From an alpha proteobacterium AAP38 (GTDB lineage Bacteria; Pseudomonadota; Alphaproteobacteria; Azospirillales; Azospirillaceae), in NCBI GenBank assembly GCA_001296005.1, contig LJHR01000005.1:372001-436000 (forward strand): a stretch of DNA of 64,000 bases, in the 5' to 3' direction. The position numbers and the translations under genes are program-made. Under the pieces are notes generated by a model, which ran no database searches, had not been told where the DNA came from, and saw only the letters and a list, made by a program, of their open reading frames with translations. Below are positions 16,221 to 24,757 of the stretch, piece after piece. The stretch's first letter is position 1, and each line of letters begins with the position of its first letter.

Positions 16221-16306
16221 GTTTCCTCCATTGTTGTAATCTGCTTGTGGCGAATTTTCAGAGTTCCGCCTTTTTCTGCGCGTGGGGCGACGATGGTGTT
16301 TCTCCA

Positions 16307-17218
16307 TCATCCCAAAGCCGCTTTGATCAGCGCGCCCACATCGCCATCGTCGCGGAAACCCGCCGCCAGTGCCTTGTCGGCATGAAGCGGCGGCTGCCGC
16401 CCGAACCGCGCTTCAACTGCCAGGTCAGGATTGTAGGTGACATTGACGGGGCCGAAGCGTTCGGCCAGGGCGCCAAGCAGTTCGGCAATGGTCAGGCGCA
16501 GGACCGGTGGCAGCCAGACGCGGCCCTGTCCGGGCAGGCTGGCGGCATGAAGCAGCGCATCCACGGCGGACGCCACCGACATCCACCAGCAGACAGCATC
16601 GGGGCCGACCGGCAGGGTCACCGGCCGCCGTTCCGCCGCCGCCCACATCACCTCGCTCATGAAGGCGGAGATCAGGCCCGACGGGGCGGGCGGACGGGCC
16701 ACGATGCCGGGCAGGCGCAGGCTGCACCCGTCGATGAAGCCACGCCGGCTATAGTCCGCCACCATCACCTCTGCCGCCAGCTTCTGTGCGCCATAGGACA
16801 GGGTGGGGCGGGGAGGGGTGGTATCATCGACCGTATCGGGTAACGGATCGCCATAGACGGCGACGCTGCTGGCGAAGACGAACCTTGCCGTCCGCCCCTG
16901 CGCCCGCAGCGCGTCCAGCAGGCCCAGCGTCCCTTGAAGGTTTACCGACATGCCCAGGTCGAACTCCCGCTCTGCCAACCCGCCCGGCACGCTGGCCAGA
17001 TGCAAGACGATGTCGGCAGGAAGCGACAAGGCATCGGTCCATAGTGCGCTGTCGGCAATGTTGCCGGCGACAGAGACCACACGTGGATCAGCGGGCAGGT
17101 CGCCAAACCGCTGATCCACCAGGGTCAAGCGGGTGAAGGCCGTATCGGTGCCGGACAGCAGACGGCGGACAAGCGCGCGCCCGACAAAGCCGTCGGCGCC
17201 GGTGATCAGGATATGCAT
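16307..17218 (-). CDS. NAD-dependent epimerase/dehydratase, DenD-like
   Basis: This 303-residue extended SDR has GxxGxxG as GADGFVG (7-13). The block around residues 70-95 (HLASVPGG, EFDLGMSVNLQGT) and SYGAQK are typical of the D-erythronate dehydrogenase (DenD)-like branch, which oxidises C4 or related sugar acids. The exact substrate is unknown; a sugar-derived acid fits the GH43 and SDR neighbours. The ATG at 17218 follows GGAGGAACGCC. It lies 20 bases after the SDR stop and 87 bases before the GH43 start, on the same strand, so it is probably in one operon. Confidence 0.82.
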   Translation of the reverse strand: MHILITGADGFVGRALVRRLLSGTDTAFTRLTLVDQRFGDLPADPRVVSVAGNIADSALWTDALSLPADIVLHLASVPGGLAEREFDLGMSVNLQGTLGLLDALRAQGRTARFVFASSVAVYGDPLPDTVDDTTPPRPTLSYGAQKLAAEVMVADYSRRGFIDGCSLRLPGIVARPPAPSGLISAFMSEVMWAAAERRPVTLPVGPDAVCWWMSVASAVDALLHAASLPGQGRVWLPPVLRLTIAELLGALAERFGPVNVTYNPDLAVEARFGRQPPLHADKALAAGFRDDGDVGALIKAALG

Positions 17219-17238
17219 GGCGTTCCTCCGGTTATTCT

Positions 17239-18024
17239 TTAATTGCCGTCGGTGATCAGGGTGCCACCATCAACGACGATATTCTGTCCCGTGATGAAGG
17301 CCCCGGCGGCAGATGCCAGCATGACGGCGACACCCGCCACCTCCGTCACTTCGCCCGGCCGGCGCAGGGGCGTCATGGCCATGCGTCGTTCCATGAAGAC
17401 CGGGTTGGACAGCAGGTCGCGCGCCAGATCGGTGCGGATGAAGCCGGGGGAGATGGCATTGACCCGGATGTTGGCTGGCCCCCATTCCACGGCCAGATTG
17501 CGGGCCAGCTGGGCATTGGCCGCCTTGGATAGACCGTAAAGGCCCAATGCCCGGTTGCCGCGCAGACCGGCGATGGAGGACATGATGATCATGCTGCCGC
17601 CACCCGCCGCCGCCATGCCGGGCAGGACCATACCGGCCAGCCACAGCACGCTTTGCAGGTTGATGGTCATTGTCACCTGCCAGTCGACGTCGCTGGCGGA
17701 GGTGACGGGACCCGCATGGGGGGCCACCCCGGCATTGCAGACCAGGATGTCCAGAGGCCCCGCTGCCGTCACCCGTTCTACCATGGCAGACAGCGCCGCG
17801 CGGTCGGTGACGTCACAGGTGACCGCCCGAACGGTCAGTCCCTGAATCCGCAACCGCTCCGCCGCATCGGCGCAACCCGCCTCTTCCTCGCTGCAAATCC
17901 AGAGATCTGCGCCGTGTCTGGCGAGGGCGGTGGCAATGCCCAGGCCAAGCCCGCGCTGCCCGCCGGTGACCAGGGCGCGGCGACCGGACAGGTCGAACAG
18001 GCGGCCGTAATCGGTCGCGTCCAT
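17239..18024 (-). CDS. Short-chain dehydrogenase/reductase
   Basis: This 261-residue classical SDR has the cofactor motif TGGQRGLG at 20-27, CNAG near 96-99, and the catalytic residues S149/S150, Y163 and K167 (YGLSK). The family oxidises or reduces sugars, sugar acids and other alcohols with NAD(P). It is the first gene of the minus-strand operon with the DenD-like and GH43 genes and is divergent from the LysR regulator (115-bp gap). The pairing suggests a short sugar-oxidation route induced by that regulator. ATG 18024 is preceded by AAGGAA. Confidence 0.86.
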   Translation of the reverse strand: MDATDYGRLFDLSGRRALVTGGQRGLGLGIATALARHGADLWICSEEEAGCADAAERLRIQGLTVRAVTCDVTDRAALSAMVERVTAAGPLDILVCNAGVAPHAGPVTSASDVDWQVTMTINLQSVLWLAGMVLPGMAAAGGGSMIIMSSIAGLRGNRALGLYGLSKAANAQLARNLAVEWGPANIRVNAISPGFIRTDLARDLLSNPVFMERRMAMTPLRRPGEVTEVAGVAVMLASAAGAFITGQNIVVDGGTLITDGN

Positions 18025-18082
18025 GAGGGTTCCTTGGCTGGGAAAGTCGATCAGATGACGATAGGGGCTGTACGTTCATCAT

Positions 18083-18093
18083 CGAAATCGTAT
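18083..18093 (-). promoter_or_regulatory. Shared motif ATACGATTTCG upstream of the SDR operon
   Basis: The 11-mer ATACGATTTCG is present here on the minus strand, and again on the plus strand at 19088-19098 in front of the receptor operon. One copy therefore lies upstream of each unit flanking the LysR gene. Confidence 0.4.
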
Positions 18094-18108
18094 TTACTGA
18101 ACCAAACT

Positions 18109-18123
18109 ATCGGTGTGACCGAT
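18109..18123. promoter_or_regulatory. LysR-type T-N11-A box
   Basis: ATCGGT-GTG-ACCGAT is a perfect 6-bp inverted repeat with a 3-base spacer that fits the T-N11-A rule for LysR-type regulators. It sits 17 bases ahead of the LysR start and within the divergent SDR promoter region, as expected for autoregulation plus activation of the divergent operon. Confidence 0.6.
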
Positions 18124-18139
18124 GGATGGGGGATGAATA

Positions 18140-19054
18140 ATGCGGTTCCAGAAACTGGACCTGAACCTGCTGGTCGTGCTGGATGTGCTGTTGGAGGAAC
18201 GCAGCGTATCGCGCGCGGCCAACCGCCTGAACCTCAGCCAGTCCGCTGTCAGCGGCAATCTGGCCCGGCTGCGCGAGTTTTTCGACGATGACATCCTGGC
18301 CCAGATCGGGCGGTCCATGGTGCCCACACCGCTGGCTGAAAGTCTGGCGGAACCCGTGCGCGATATCCTGATGCAGATCCAGGCCACTATTGAGACGAAG
18401 CCAAGCTTCGATCCCGCCAGCGCCACCCGCACCATCCGCATGCACGCGTCCGATTATGTAACGGAGGTGCTGATGGCCCGCGTGATCCGGGAGGCACGGC
18501 AACTGGCCCCCGGTATCAAGGTGGAAATCGACGGGATGGACGATCTCGTGATGGAACGCCTATCGCGGGGGCAGGTCGATTTCGTGATCACGCCGGACAA
18601 TTTCACCCATCCCGACCACCCCAAGGAGAAACTGTTCACCGATACCCATGTCGTCGTGGTCTGGGACGGGAACAAAATGGTCGGAGATACGATCAGTTTT
18701 GAGAAGTATATGGCTATGGGTCATGTGCTAGTTCGGTTTGGTATGAGGCGGGCTCCCAGCTTCGACCAATGGTTCCTGGACCGGTTCGGCTATACCCGTA
18801 ATGCCGAACTGTTCGTTGCCGATTTCACCACCGTGCCCAGCATGCTGATCGGGACCGATCTACTGGCTACCATGCATGAAAGGCTGGCGCGGCTTTACGT
18901 GCAGCGCCTTCCCCTGCGTATCCTGCCGCTTCCCATTGAGTTTCCGGTACTGACGGAGATGGCGCAATGGCATCGGCATTTTCAGCGTGATCCGGCACTG
19001 ATCTGGTTCCGTAACCTGATGCGCCGCCTTGCCGCTGAACAGGACGCCGGCTGA
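18140..19054 (+). CDS. LysR-family transcriptional regulator, NodD/LinR-like
   Basis: This 304-residue LysR regulator opens with the winged helix-turn-helix (about 5-65; LDLNLLVVLDVLLEERSVSR, then SQSAVSGNLARLREFF), of the branch that includes NodD and LinR. The rest is the ligand-binding domain, which in NodD senses flavonoids. The effector here is unknown, but a plant aromatic would match the neighbourhood. It is divergent from the SDR/epimerase/GH43 operon and upstream of the receptor/MFS/cupin operon. A T-N11-A palindrome lies in its promoter and a second shared motif precedes both flanking operons. Confidence 0.9.
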   Translation: MRFQKLDLNLLVVLDVLLEERSVSRAANRLNLSQSAVSGNLARLREFFDDDILAQIGRSMVPTPLAESLAEPVRDILMQIQATIETKPSFDPASATRTIRMHASDYVTEVLMARVIREARQLAPGIKVEIDGMDDLVMERLSRGQVDFVITPDNFTHPDHPKEKLFTDTHVVVVWDGNKMVGDTISFEKYMAMGHVLVRFGMRRAPSFDQWFLDRFGYTRNAELFVADFTTVPSMLIGTDLLATMHERLARLYVQRLPLRILPLPIEFPVLTEMAQWHRHFQRDPALIWFRNLMRRLAAEQDAG

Positions 19055-19362
19055 ACCATTGGCCAGAGCGATAGGTCGGATCGGAAAATACGATTTCGGC
19101 GATGTATTCGTCGCTGATATGGTTCCCTGACCAAAAAACATCAGACCGGCCCAGAGGCCGGCGGTCGGGGAGAGTGCCGCATTGGCGGTCGTTGGCGGCA
19201 GTGTTTCCGCCTTCATCACATGCAGGTGAGGGGGTCCGTTTACGGGTCCCTTGTACCCCCCCAATCCGCCTGCTTCTTGGTTCCTGGTCTTAATCCGGCG
19301 CGACGTCCGGAAACGCCCCCGCCTTGTCTGGGTACGGGGTACGAACCATGGAGGAAGCCAGA
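19055..19362. other. Control region of the receptor/MFS/cupin operon
   Basis: These 308 bases between the LysR gene and the receptor hold no supported gene. They contain the ATACGATTTCG motif at 19088-19098 and an imperfect GC-rich hairpin (19144-19166) that could end LysR transcription but lacks a U-run on the + strand. Confidence 0.5.
19088..19098 (+). promoter_or_regulatory. Shared motif ATACGATTTCG upstream of the receptor operon
   Basis: Second copy of the 11-mer found at 18083-18093, about 265 bp upstream of the receptor start. It is a candidate binding site for a common regulator of both operons. Confidence 0.4.
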
Positions 19363-21606
19363 ATGCGTGCCCCACTGCTTTTGTCGACCGCTGCGCTCGT
19401 GGCGATCGCGGCCATCCCGGCTCATTCACAATCCACCGATGCAGGTGTGCTGGAAGAGATCGTCGTGACCGCCCAACGCCGGTCGGAGAACTTGCAAAAG
19501 GTTGCCGTGGCGGTATCGGCCGTGTCCGCAGACGATCTGGTGACAGCCGGCGTCACGGATACGACAGGCCTGACCAAGCTGGTGCCGGCCCTGGTAGTAC
19601 AGCCGGGCGGCGGGTCCAATACCGGCTTCTATCTGCGGGGCGTCGGCACGCTGGGGCCCAACTCCTTCTCCGAAAATGCCATCGCCTTTAATTATGGCGG
19701 CGTTTTCATCGGCCGGCCCACGGCACCGGTGGGTACCTTCTTCGATCTCGCCCGCATCGAAGTTCTGAAGGGGCCGCAGGGCACACTGTATGGCCGCAAC
19801 GCCACCGGCGGTGCCGTCAACGTTATCCCCAATCGCCCCGACAGCAGTGGCAATGCTGGCGAGGCCGGGGTTGAGATTGGGAACTACAACCTGCGCAAGG
19901 CCAATGGCATGATCAATGCCGCTGTCAGCGACACGCTGGCCCTGCGCGTGGCGGGGCAGGTGGTGGACCGCGACGGCTACCTCTCGGACGGTTACGACGA
20001 TGAGGAAGGCCAAGCGGCCCGCGCCTCACTGCTGTGGGAGCCGGATGACCGGTTTAGCCTGCTGCTGTCCGGCGATTATTTTCACCAGGGTGGCAAGGGG
20101 GTTGGCGGCATTCTGGTCCCCGGCAGCCTCAGTCCGACGGCACCCGCCGTGAAGGACCGGATTGGTGGTTCGGAAGCGGCCAGCATTGCCGAACTGCGCC
20201 TGCGCTTCCCGGGCCTGATTAATCCTGGGCTGGTGGTCCCACCCAAAAATGACGGTTTCAATGACAATACCTTCTGGGGTGTGGCGGCGACGCTGGATTA
20301 CCAGTTCGATGCGGGCACTCTGACGGTCCTGCCCGCCTATCGCGACAGCCGCCCGGACTTCCTTTTCTACAGCGTCGGCTTCCAGGGCAGAGTACAGGAA
20401 GTGTCCAAGCAAAGCTCGGTGGAGGTGCGCTTCGCGTCTGCTGAAGACAGTGCCTTCCGATATGTCATTGGTGCCTTCTGGTTCCGGGATGAGGTCAATG
20501 CGCTGAACAGCTTCTTCCAGGGCGGGCTGTCTACTACAACCTTCATGCCGCACCAGGAACTGGTCAGCAAGGCGGCATTCGGCCAGGGTACCTATGACGT
20601 TGCTGAGGGCCTGCGTCTGGTTGCCGGTGTCCGCTACACGCATGAGAATAAGCAGCAGGAAACCCCTGTTCGCCAGAGTAGCGTCAGCAACCCCAACCCA
20701 CCCTTCGTGACGGCTATCGGTGACGAGAATTTCAACAGCGTCACCTGGAAAGCCGGTATCGAATATGATGCAGGGCCACAATCACTGCTCTATGCCAATA
20801 TCGCAACGGGCTTCAAGGCCGGCGGCTTCTACCCTGCAGTGGGCAAGAACAGCTTCGATCCGGAAAAGCTGACAGCCTACACGGTCGGGTCCAAGAACCG
20901 GTTCCTGGATAACCGCCTGCAACTGAACGCCGAGGCGTTCTGGTGGGACTACAAGGATCAGCAGATCGGCTATATCGGCCCTGTTGAGGTGCGCCCCGGT
21001 GTTTATGGTCAGGCCTCTGTGACGGCCAATGTCGGTCAGGCCCGCATGTATGGCATGGAGTTGGAGGCGCAGTTCCTGGCCACCCGCAATGACGAGATTG
21101 GCATCAATCTTCAATATTTGGACAGCAAGTACAAAAGCTTTGTTTACACCGCTATCTCGGCAGGCGGTGCGCCCTTGCCTAGCGGCTGTGCTGTGACGCC
21201 GAATACCTCTCTGCCGGTGGCGGCCCCGGCCCGGCTGTTCACGGTCGATTGTTCTGGCAGGTCGGCGGTGAATGCGCCGAAATGGTCGCTGAACCTTAGC
21301 TACAGCCACACGTTCGAGCTGTCGGCTGATCATGACCTGATCCTGGGCGCGCGTAGCCGCATCGAAAGCGGGCGGTTCATGTCCATCGATTACCGTCCCG
21401 AACAGCACCAGGGCGGCTACATGACGTCCGATGCCTGGCTGACGCTGGAGGCACCGGGGCAGGGCTGGTCCGTGACGGGTTATGTTAACAACCTGACGGA
21501 CAAGGATGTCTATTCCACATCCACCACCCGGCCCATCCTGAACGTCGTCTATAACGGCCTACGCCCGCCACGCACCTACGGGTTGCGCGGCTCGGTCAGC
21601 TTCTGA
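19363..21606 (+). CDS. TonB-dependent receptor
   Basis: This 747-residue outer-membrane receptor has a signal peptide (about 1-23, ending AHSQ), EEIVVTAQRR at 31-40, the plug signature KGPQGTLYGRNATGG and a C-terminal beta-barrel ending in the aromatic residue Phe (GSVSF). ATG 19363 follows GGAGGAAG; an in-frame ATG at 19348 is less well placed. It heads an operon with an MFS carrier and a cupin protein and probably imports the compound sensed by the adjacent LysR regulator. Nothing in it identifies the ligand. Confidence 0.93.
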   Translation: MRAPLLLSTAALVAIAAIPAHSQSTDAGVLEEIVVTAQRRSENLQKVAVAVSAVSADDLVTAGVTDTTGLTKLVPALVVQPGGGSNTGFYLRGVGTLGPNSFSENAIAFNYGGVFIGRPTAPVGTFFDLARIEVLKGPQGTLYGRNATGGAVNVIPNRPDSSGNAGEAGVEIGNYNLRKANGMINAAVSDTLALRVAGQVVDRDGYLSDGYDDEEGQAARASLLWEPDDRFSLLLSGDYFHQGGKGVGGILVPGSLSPTAPAVKDRIGGSEAASIAELRLRFPGLINPGLVVPPKNDGFNDNTFWGVAATLDYQFDAGTLTVLPAYRDSRPDFLFYSVGFQGRVQEVSKQSSVEVRFASAEDSAFRYVIGAFWFRDEVNALNSFFQGGLSTTTFMPHQELVSKAAFGQGTYDVAEGLRLVAGVRYTHENKQQETPVRQSSVSNPNPPFVTAIGDENFNSVTWKAGIEYDAGPQSLLYANIATGFKAGGFYPAVGKNSFDPEKLTAYTVGSKNRFLDNRLQLNAEAFWWDYKDQQIGYIGPVEVRPGVYGQASVTANVGQARMYGMELEAQFLATRNDEIGINLQYLDSKYKSFVYTAISAGGAPLPSGCAVTPNTSLPVAAPARLFTVDCSGRSAVNAPKWSLNLSYSHTFELSADHDLILGARSRIESGRFMSIDYRPEQHQGGYMTSDAWLTLEAPGQGWSVTGYVNNLTDKDVYSTSTTRPILNVVYNGLRPPRTYGLRGSVSF

Positions 21607-21618
21607 TCGGGGATGACG

Positions 21619-22788
21619 ATGGAACAGGGCGTAAAGGCGGGCTTTGCCCAGGGGTTGGCGTTGCTGTTGCCCCCCACCTCCGCTGTGATGGGCATCCTGC
21701 TGCTGGTGCCGGTGGCACCACAGATGATGCAGGCCTTTTCCGATGTGCCGGGGGTGGATTTCCTGGTGCCCATACTTCTGACCCTGCCGGGTCTTTGCAT
21801 CGCCCTGTTCTCCCCCGTGGCAGGGTTGCTGGGCGACCGGCTGGGCCGCCGGCGTCTGCTGATCGGTGCCATGCTTGTCTACGGACTGGCCGGCATGGCA
21901 CCGATGCTCCTGTCTGACATTTATCAGATCCTGGCCAGCCGCGTGGTGGTGGGGGTCTGTGAAGCGCTGATTATGACTTTGTGCACAACGCTGGTCGGTG
22001 ATCTGTTCTCGGGCCGGGCGCGGGAACGCTGGCTGGCATCACAGACGGCGGTGGCGTCGGTTTCCGCCCTGCTGTTCTTGGCGCTGGGAGGGTTGCTGGG
22101 ACGACAGGGATGGCAGGGGCCGTTCCTTATCTATGGTCTGATATGGCCCATGGCGTTGGCGGTACTTCTGCTGGTGCGCGAACCGCCACGGGTAGAGCGG
22201 CAGGTGCCGGGCTGGTCGGCCCTGCCGGGACGACATGTGGCGCTGACATCGGTCACCACTATCCTGGCGGCGACCCTGTTCTATACGATCCAGATTAATG
22301 TCAGCACAGTGCTGCCTGATTTCGGCATCACCGATCCAGCTCGTATCGGCCTGTTTTCTGCTGTGGCCAGCATCGGTACGCCGGTGGGCAGTCTGATCTT
22401 CTGGACAGTGGCGCGGCGGGATGTGCGCCTGCTGCTGGGAATGGAATTCGCGCTGATGGCTGTCGCGTTCATCGCCATGGCCCATGCCCCTGATGCAGCA
22501 TGGTTCATCGCGGGTGCCTTTGTGGGGCAGGCGGCAGCGGGTCTGCTGCTGCCGACGCTGCTAACCTGGGCTATGTCCACCCTTGCGTTTGAGGTGCGGG
22601 GACGGGGCATGGGACTGTGGCAATCCGCGTTTGCCATCGGTCAGTTCATGTCCGCCCTGGTGGTGCCGGCCCTGGCGGTTGCCACCGGCAGCACCGTTGA
22701 TGCTTTCCCCATCATTGCGGCTGGCTCCTTGCTGGTGGGGCTGATGTCGCTTCTTCTGTTGTTTCGTTCGCGTTGGAGTCCAGCATGA
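21619..22788 (+). CDS. MFS transporter
   Basis: This 389-residue major-facilitator protein has about 12 hydrophobic segments. The signature GDRLGRRRLL lies between segments 2 and 3, and FSGRARERWL follows segment 5, in the style of drug-type or sugar-type H+-coupled carriers. The ATG at 21619 has GGGG at a proper distance; an ATG two codons earlier is possible. It starts about 12 bases after the receptor and its stop overlaps the cupin start by four bases. Together they would carry a substrate across both membranes. Confidence 0.88.
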   Translation: MEQGVKAGFAQGLALLLPPTSAVMGILLLVPVAPQMMQAFSDVPGVDFLVPILLTLPGLCIALFSPVAGLLGDRLGRRRLLIGAMLVYGLAGMAPMLLSDIYQILASRVVVGVCEALIMTLCTTLVGDLFSGRARERWLASQTAVASVSALLFLALGGLLGRQGWQGPFLIYGLIWPMALAVLLLVREPPRVERQVPGWSALPGRHVALTSVTTILAATLFYTIQINVSTVLPDFGITDPARIGLFSAVASIGTPVGSLIFWTVARRDVRLLLGMEFALMAVAFIAMAHAPDAAWFIAGAFVGQAAAGLLLPTLLTWAMSTLAFEVRGRGMGLWQSAFAIGQFMSALVVPALAVATGSTVDAFPIIAAGSLLVGLMSLLLLFRSRWSPA

Positions 22789-23267
22789 CCGCGTCTTTCC
22801 GTCGTATCGTAACCTGTCATGATGATACCGGTCTGTCCGTCATCCGGTCCATCGACACGCTCACCCCCAGCCTGATCGATACCGGGGATGCCGCCTTTCA
22901 GTTGGTGTGGGCCACGCCGACGGTACCGGCGAATCTCAATGACGGGACGGACGGCTTGCTGGGGGCGGGCAAGACATTGCATGGCGGCTCGGTGATCCGA
23001 ATTGTCGACATGCTGCCGGGTCGCGCCTCACCGCTGCACCGCTCTTGGTCCATCGATTACGGGATCATCCTCTCGGGCGTGCTCGAACTGGAGTTGGATG
23101 ACGGCTCGGTGACGGCGCTGGGGGCGGGTGACATTGTGGTGCAGCGGGCCACCAACCATCTGTGGCGAAACCCGTCACCTGATCAGGCCTGCCGGATCGC
23201 CTTTGTCCTGATTGAGGCAAAGCCGGTAGTGGCAGGCGGCCGTGTGCTGCCGGAAATCCATCCGTGA
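22785..23267 (+). CDS. Cupin-domain protein
   Basis: This 160-residue single-cupin protein has a first motif region around PLHRSWSIDYGIILSG and a second around GAGDIVVQRATNHLWRN. The histidine pattern is reduced compared with metal-binding cupins, so metal-dependent catalysis is uncertain; a binding or isomerase role is possible. Its ATG overlaps the MFS stop (ATGA), indicating coupling. It ends 27 bases from the stop of the converging LacI gene. Confidence 0.82.
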   Translation: MTASFRRIVTCHDDTGLSVIRSIDTLTPSLIDTGDAAFQLVWATPTVPANLNDGTDGLLGAGKTLHGGSVIRIVDMLPGRASPLHRSWSIDYGIILSGVLELELDDGSVTALGAGDIVVQRATNHLWRNPSPDQACRIAFVLIEAKPVVAGGRVLPEIHP

Positions 23268-23294
23268 ACGACCAAAAGTATCGGATACCGAATA

Positions 23295-24335
23295 TTATCG
23301 GGCGGGTGGTGCCGTGCTCTCGCGGATGATCAGTTCATGCGCGAAAAAGGGCAGGGCCGGGGGCGTCACATCGGATCGGCTGGCCGCAACGATATAACCG
23401 GCAGCTGCCGCACCCATTGCAATGATCGGCTGCCGCACTGTCGTCAGGGATGGCCAGATGGCGGATGCCATGCTGATATCATCAATCCCGGCGATGGACA
23501 GGTCTTTCGGCACCGACAGGCCTTGTTGCTGTGCCAGGGCCATGACGCCGATGGCCATGCTGTCATTGGCTGCGAAGATGGCCGTAGGCTGATCGGCAAG
23601 CGCCAAAAGTTCCCGACCGGCGGTGCGGCCCGACTCCCGCGTATAGTCGCCGTTACGTACCAGCGCTGGGTCGAAGACACCCGCTGCCGACGTAACATCG
23701 CGAAAGGCCTGTAGACGCAGTTCGGCGGAACCGAAATTCGCCCGGCCACCGATGAAGCCGATACGGCGATGACCCAGTTCCAGCAGATGCCGTGTCATGT
23801 CGGCTGCAGCGCGGTAATCATCGATCCGCACCATGGCCGGCAGTTCCGGCAGTTCCACGCCCGGACTGACCCGGACATAATGCCCACGGCGTTCGGTCAG
23901 CACCCCCAACAGCCTTGGATCATCGGCAAGACCCGGCATGATCAGAAAGCCGTCCACGGCGGGCATTGCAATGATGCGCGCCGCCCGCTCGGCAAATTTG
24001 TCATCGACCATTTCCACCGGCTCGACCAGCAGATGAAAACCCGCCGCCCGGGCCGCCGTGACCGCTCCCACCTGCAGGCCGGCGATATACTCGTTCTGCA
24101 AGGATACGTTCGGCACGTCGGGATAGGTGCCGAACAAAAAGGCCATCATGAAGTTGCGTGAGGCGGAAAGGCTGCGGGCCGACAAGTTGGGAGAATAGTC
24201 GAGCGACGCCACCGCCGCCATCACCCGTTCCCGCGTCGCCTGACTGGCTTTCGGTTCCCCGTTCAGCACGCGCGACACGGTCTTGATCGATACACCGGCC
24301 ACGCGGGCCACGTCATGGATGGTGGGCTTGCTCAC
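23295..24335 (-). CDS. salR: LacI-family repressor of the sal-like operon
   Basis: This LacI/GalR regulator has the helix-turn-helix KPTIHDVARVAGVSIKTVSR with the hinge helix near 45-58, followed by a periplasmic-binding-protein-like sensor domain. It is divergent from the receptor/GH3/GH3 genes, the arrangement described for SalR, repressor of salCAB in Azospirillum irakense; the symbol rests on that match. I start it at GTG 24335 (346 aa), which puts the helix-turn-helix at the very N-terminus as in LacI. An ATG at 24425 gives 30 extra residues, has no ribosome site, and would place an operator-like sequence (24409-24420) inside the coding region. The ribosome site for GTG 24335 is also weak (GGAG 11 bases upstream). 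Confidence 0.78.
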   Translation of the reverse strand: MSKPTIHDVARVAGVSIKTVSRVLNGEPKASQATRERVMAAVASLDYSPNLSARSLSASRNFMMAFLFGTYPDVPNVSLQNEYIAGLQVGAVTAARAAGFHLLVEPVEMVDDKFAERAARIIAMPAVDGFLIMPGLADDPRLLGVLTERRGHYVRVSPGVELPELPAMVRIDDYRAAADMTRHLLELGHRRIGFIGGRANFGSAELRLQAFRDVTSAAGVFDPALVRNGDYTRESGRTAGRELLALADQPTAIFAANDSMAIGVMALAQQQGLSVPKDLSIAGIDDISMASAIWPSLTTVRQPIIAMGAAAAGYIVAASRSDVTPPALPFFAHELIIRESTAPPAR

Positions 24336-24408
24336 GAGAAGGGGCGCTCCGGCCAAATCCTTGTTGATACTTGCTTTTACCCTATCGGAACCGACGTGGG
24401 CAACAGAA

Positions 24409-24420
24409 GGGACAACGTTG
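24409..24420. promoter_or_regulatory. Candidate second SalR operator (GGGACAACGTTG)
   Basis: This 12-mer is identical to the first 12 bases of the palindromic operator at 24505. It lies between that operator and the proposed repressor start, suiting autoregulation. Confidence 0.6.
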
Positions 24421-24465
24421 GACATTTTTTGCTTGCGGATGGATAATTATCGATGGTAACAGATT

Positions 24466-24494
24466 TTGTGACCGGTAGAGAGACCGGCTATTTT
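24466..24494 (+). promoter_or_regulatory. Probable salC promoter
   Basis: TTGTGA (24466-24471), a 17-base spacer and TATTTT (24489-24494) resemble a sigma-70 promoter. The palindromic operator begins 11 bases past the -10 element, so a bound repressor would cover the transcription start. Confidence 0.55.
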
Positions 24495-24504
24495 CGGATT
24501 GGTG

Positions 24505-24520
24505 GGGACAACGTTGTCCC
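24505..24520. promoter_or_regulatory. SalR operator, perfect palindrome
   Basis: GGGACAACGTTGTCCC is a perfect 16-bp palindrome with the central CG typical of LacI-family operators. It lies just downstream of the probable salC promoter. Confidence 0.8.
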
Positions 24521-24757
24521 TAAAAAGCCAACCGTGAGCGAGAGCCCCATAAGGGGACGGTTCCAGGGAGATGACAATGAACCTATCCGCACGCGCCATC
24601 ACCGCCACCTGACGCTTTCCCGCGTCAGCGGCCGGTCCTTGCCTTCATCCATCCGCACGGGTCTTCCGTGACGGAAACGACCGGTCGTCGCCTGATGGAC
24701 GTCGGATGCTCTTGCTCGCTTCCCATAACGATCAAAAGACGAAAAGGGAGTGACTTT

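Larger units (their letters stand above)
24426..24757. other. Divergent salR/salC control region
   Basis: No gene is supported. The region contains the salC promoter and operator annotated separately. An A/T-rich stretch (24443-24451) may serve as the -10 region of the repressor gene on the minus strand, though no good -35 was found. The last 200 bases before the receptor start form a long leader with no clear structure. Confidence 0.5.

Noticed and set aside
18860-19429. A 189-codon minus-strand frame across the LysR end and the intergenic region
   Set aside because: It overlaps both the LysR 3' end and the receptor start, has low-complexity composition and no ribosome site worth noting.
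23279-23289. Palindrome GTATCGGATAC between the convergent cupin and LacI genes
   Set aside because: The 1-base loop prevents a stable hairpin, and an operator between two stop codons is unlikely.
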